Positions 39,206 to 39,308 of a stretch of 39,308 bases of DNA are shown here, piece after piece. Positions within the stretch are counted from its first letter, which is position 1. The number at the start of each line of letters is the position of its first letter. A model generated the notes under the pieces. That model did not search any database and was not told the origin of the DNA. It saw only the letters and a list, made by a program, of their open reading frames with translations. This stretch comes from Komagataeibacter intermedius TF2 (GTDB lineage Bacteria > Pseudomonadota > Alphaproteobacteria > Acetobacterales > Acetobacteraceae): the NCBI RefSeq assembly GCF_000964425.1, contig NZ_BANF01000015.1, positions 1 to 39,308 of the forward strand, in the 5' to 3' direction. The translations under genes were made by a program, and so were the position numbers.

Positions 39206-39308
39206 TGCCTGCCGGGCCGCGGCGCGGCTGCTGGCCCATCTGCCGGGGCGGGCAGGCCGGCTGCCGCGCACGGGCCGGCAGGGCATGCTGGCGCGGATGG
39301 CGGCGGTA
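39198..39308 (+). CDS. Start of next tail gene, 3'-partial
   Basis: ATG 39198 overlaps the end of the frameshifted chaperone product (stop at 39203). The 37 visible codons (MADACRAAARLLAHLPGRAG and on) have strongly G/C-rich third positions, indicating a real gene. In this order the tape measure protein is expected, but the fragment is too short to recognise. The alternative ATG at 39205 gives an atypical frame. Confidence 0.5.
   Translation, partial: MADACRAAARLLAHLPGRAGRLPRTGRQGMLARMAAV

Larger units (their letters stand above)
6541..39308. mobile_element. Prophage with contractile-tail (myovirus-type) module, right end outside window
   Basis: A divergent repressor/replication switch, prim-pol, VirE-type helicase, both terminase subunits, portal, scaffold-like protein, capsid, tail sheath, tail tube and a frameshifting tail chaperone occur in canonical phage order. 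The left boundary is placed only approximately before the repressor, because no integrase or defined att site was found. The element runs off the right edge, where tape measure, baseplate, fibre, lysis and integrase genes would be expected. It is interrupted by cargo at 8.4-16.9, 20.8-24.5, 26.7-27.3 and 29.4-32.2 kb. Whether it is still inducible cannot be judged from this part. Confidence 0.9.

Noticed and set aside
6541-39308. Mu-like transposable phage
   Set aside because: No MuA/MuB-type genes, and replication genes are prim-pol and VirE type; the sheath only shows a contractile tail.

Overview
The window is high-GC DNA (G/C-rich third codon positions almost throughout) that looks like the chromosome of an acetic acid bacterium (Acetobacteraceae, Komagataeibacter/Gluconacetobacter-like) carrying a prophage. 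The family assignment is an inference. It rests on codon use, on the style of the host genes and on a Hint_2-type secreted protein, a family common in that group. No rRNA or tRNA gene was seen.

Host part (1-6.2 kb): a partial alpha/beta-hydrolase lipase translationally coupled to a DUF4105 membrane protein, a small lipoprotein, an old-yellow-enzyme reductase, an EcsC-family protein, and a likely two-gene unit of YceI-like periplasmic protein plus DOPA-dioxygenase-like protein.

Prophage part (about 6.5 kb to beyond the right end): a double-HTH/S24 repressor is divergent from a prim-pol gene. Three 16-bp operators lie between them, and the rightward promoter seems to make a leaderless mRNA. 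Next come a VirE-type helicase (18.3 kb), a DUF6456-like protein (20.1 kb), small and large terminase (24.8-26.5 kb), portal, a scaffold-like protein, major capsid, three connector/tail-completion candidates, a contractile tail sheath, tail tube, a tail assembly chaperone with a programmed -1 frameshift, and the start of a further gene. The sheath indicates a myovirus-type particle. No integrase or lysis gene lies in the window.

The prophage core is interrupted by cargo. (i) At 8.44-16.88 kb there is an island bounded by 14-bp direct repeats. It holds one leftward operon: AbrB-type antitoxin, Doc/Fic toxin, HsdM, HsdS, GIY-YIG-DUF4357 protein and HsdR. (ii) At 20.8-24.5 kb there are a DMT transporter with a 30-histidine tail, an unknown two-part protein, a P-loop kinase-like protein and a small exported protein. 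(iii) A DUF2726 gene lies on the opposite strand between terminase and portal. (iv) Between scaffold and capsid there are a 111-bp MITE-like element with an 8-bp target duplication and an opposite-strand Hint-domain protein.

The restriction-modification, GIY-YIG and toxin-antitoxin block is the best candidate for a composite defence system. Its genes overlap by 1-4 bases or are separated by 34 bases, so it appears to be expressed as one unit behind a perfect palindromic operator. The intergenic stretches near the replication genes (17.5-18.2 and 19.5-20.1 kb) are dense in inverted and direct repeats, including a G-quadruplex-forming strand, and are candidate regulatory or origin sequences.
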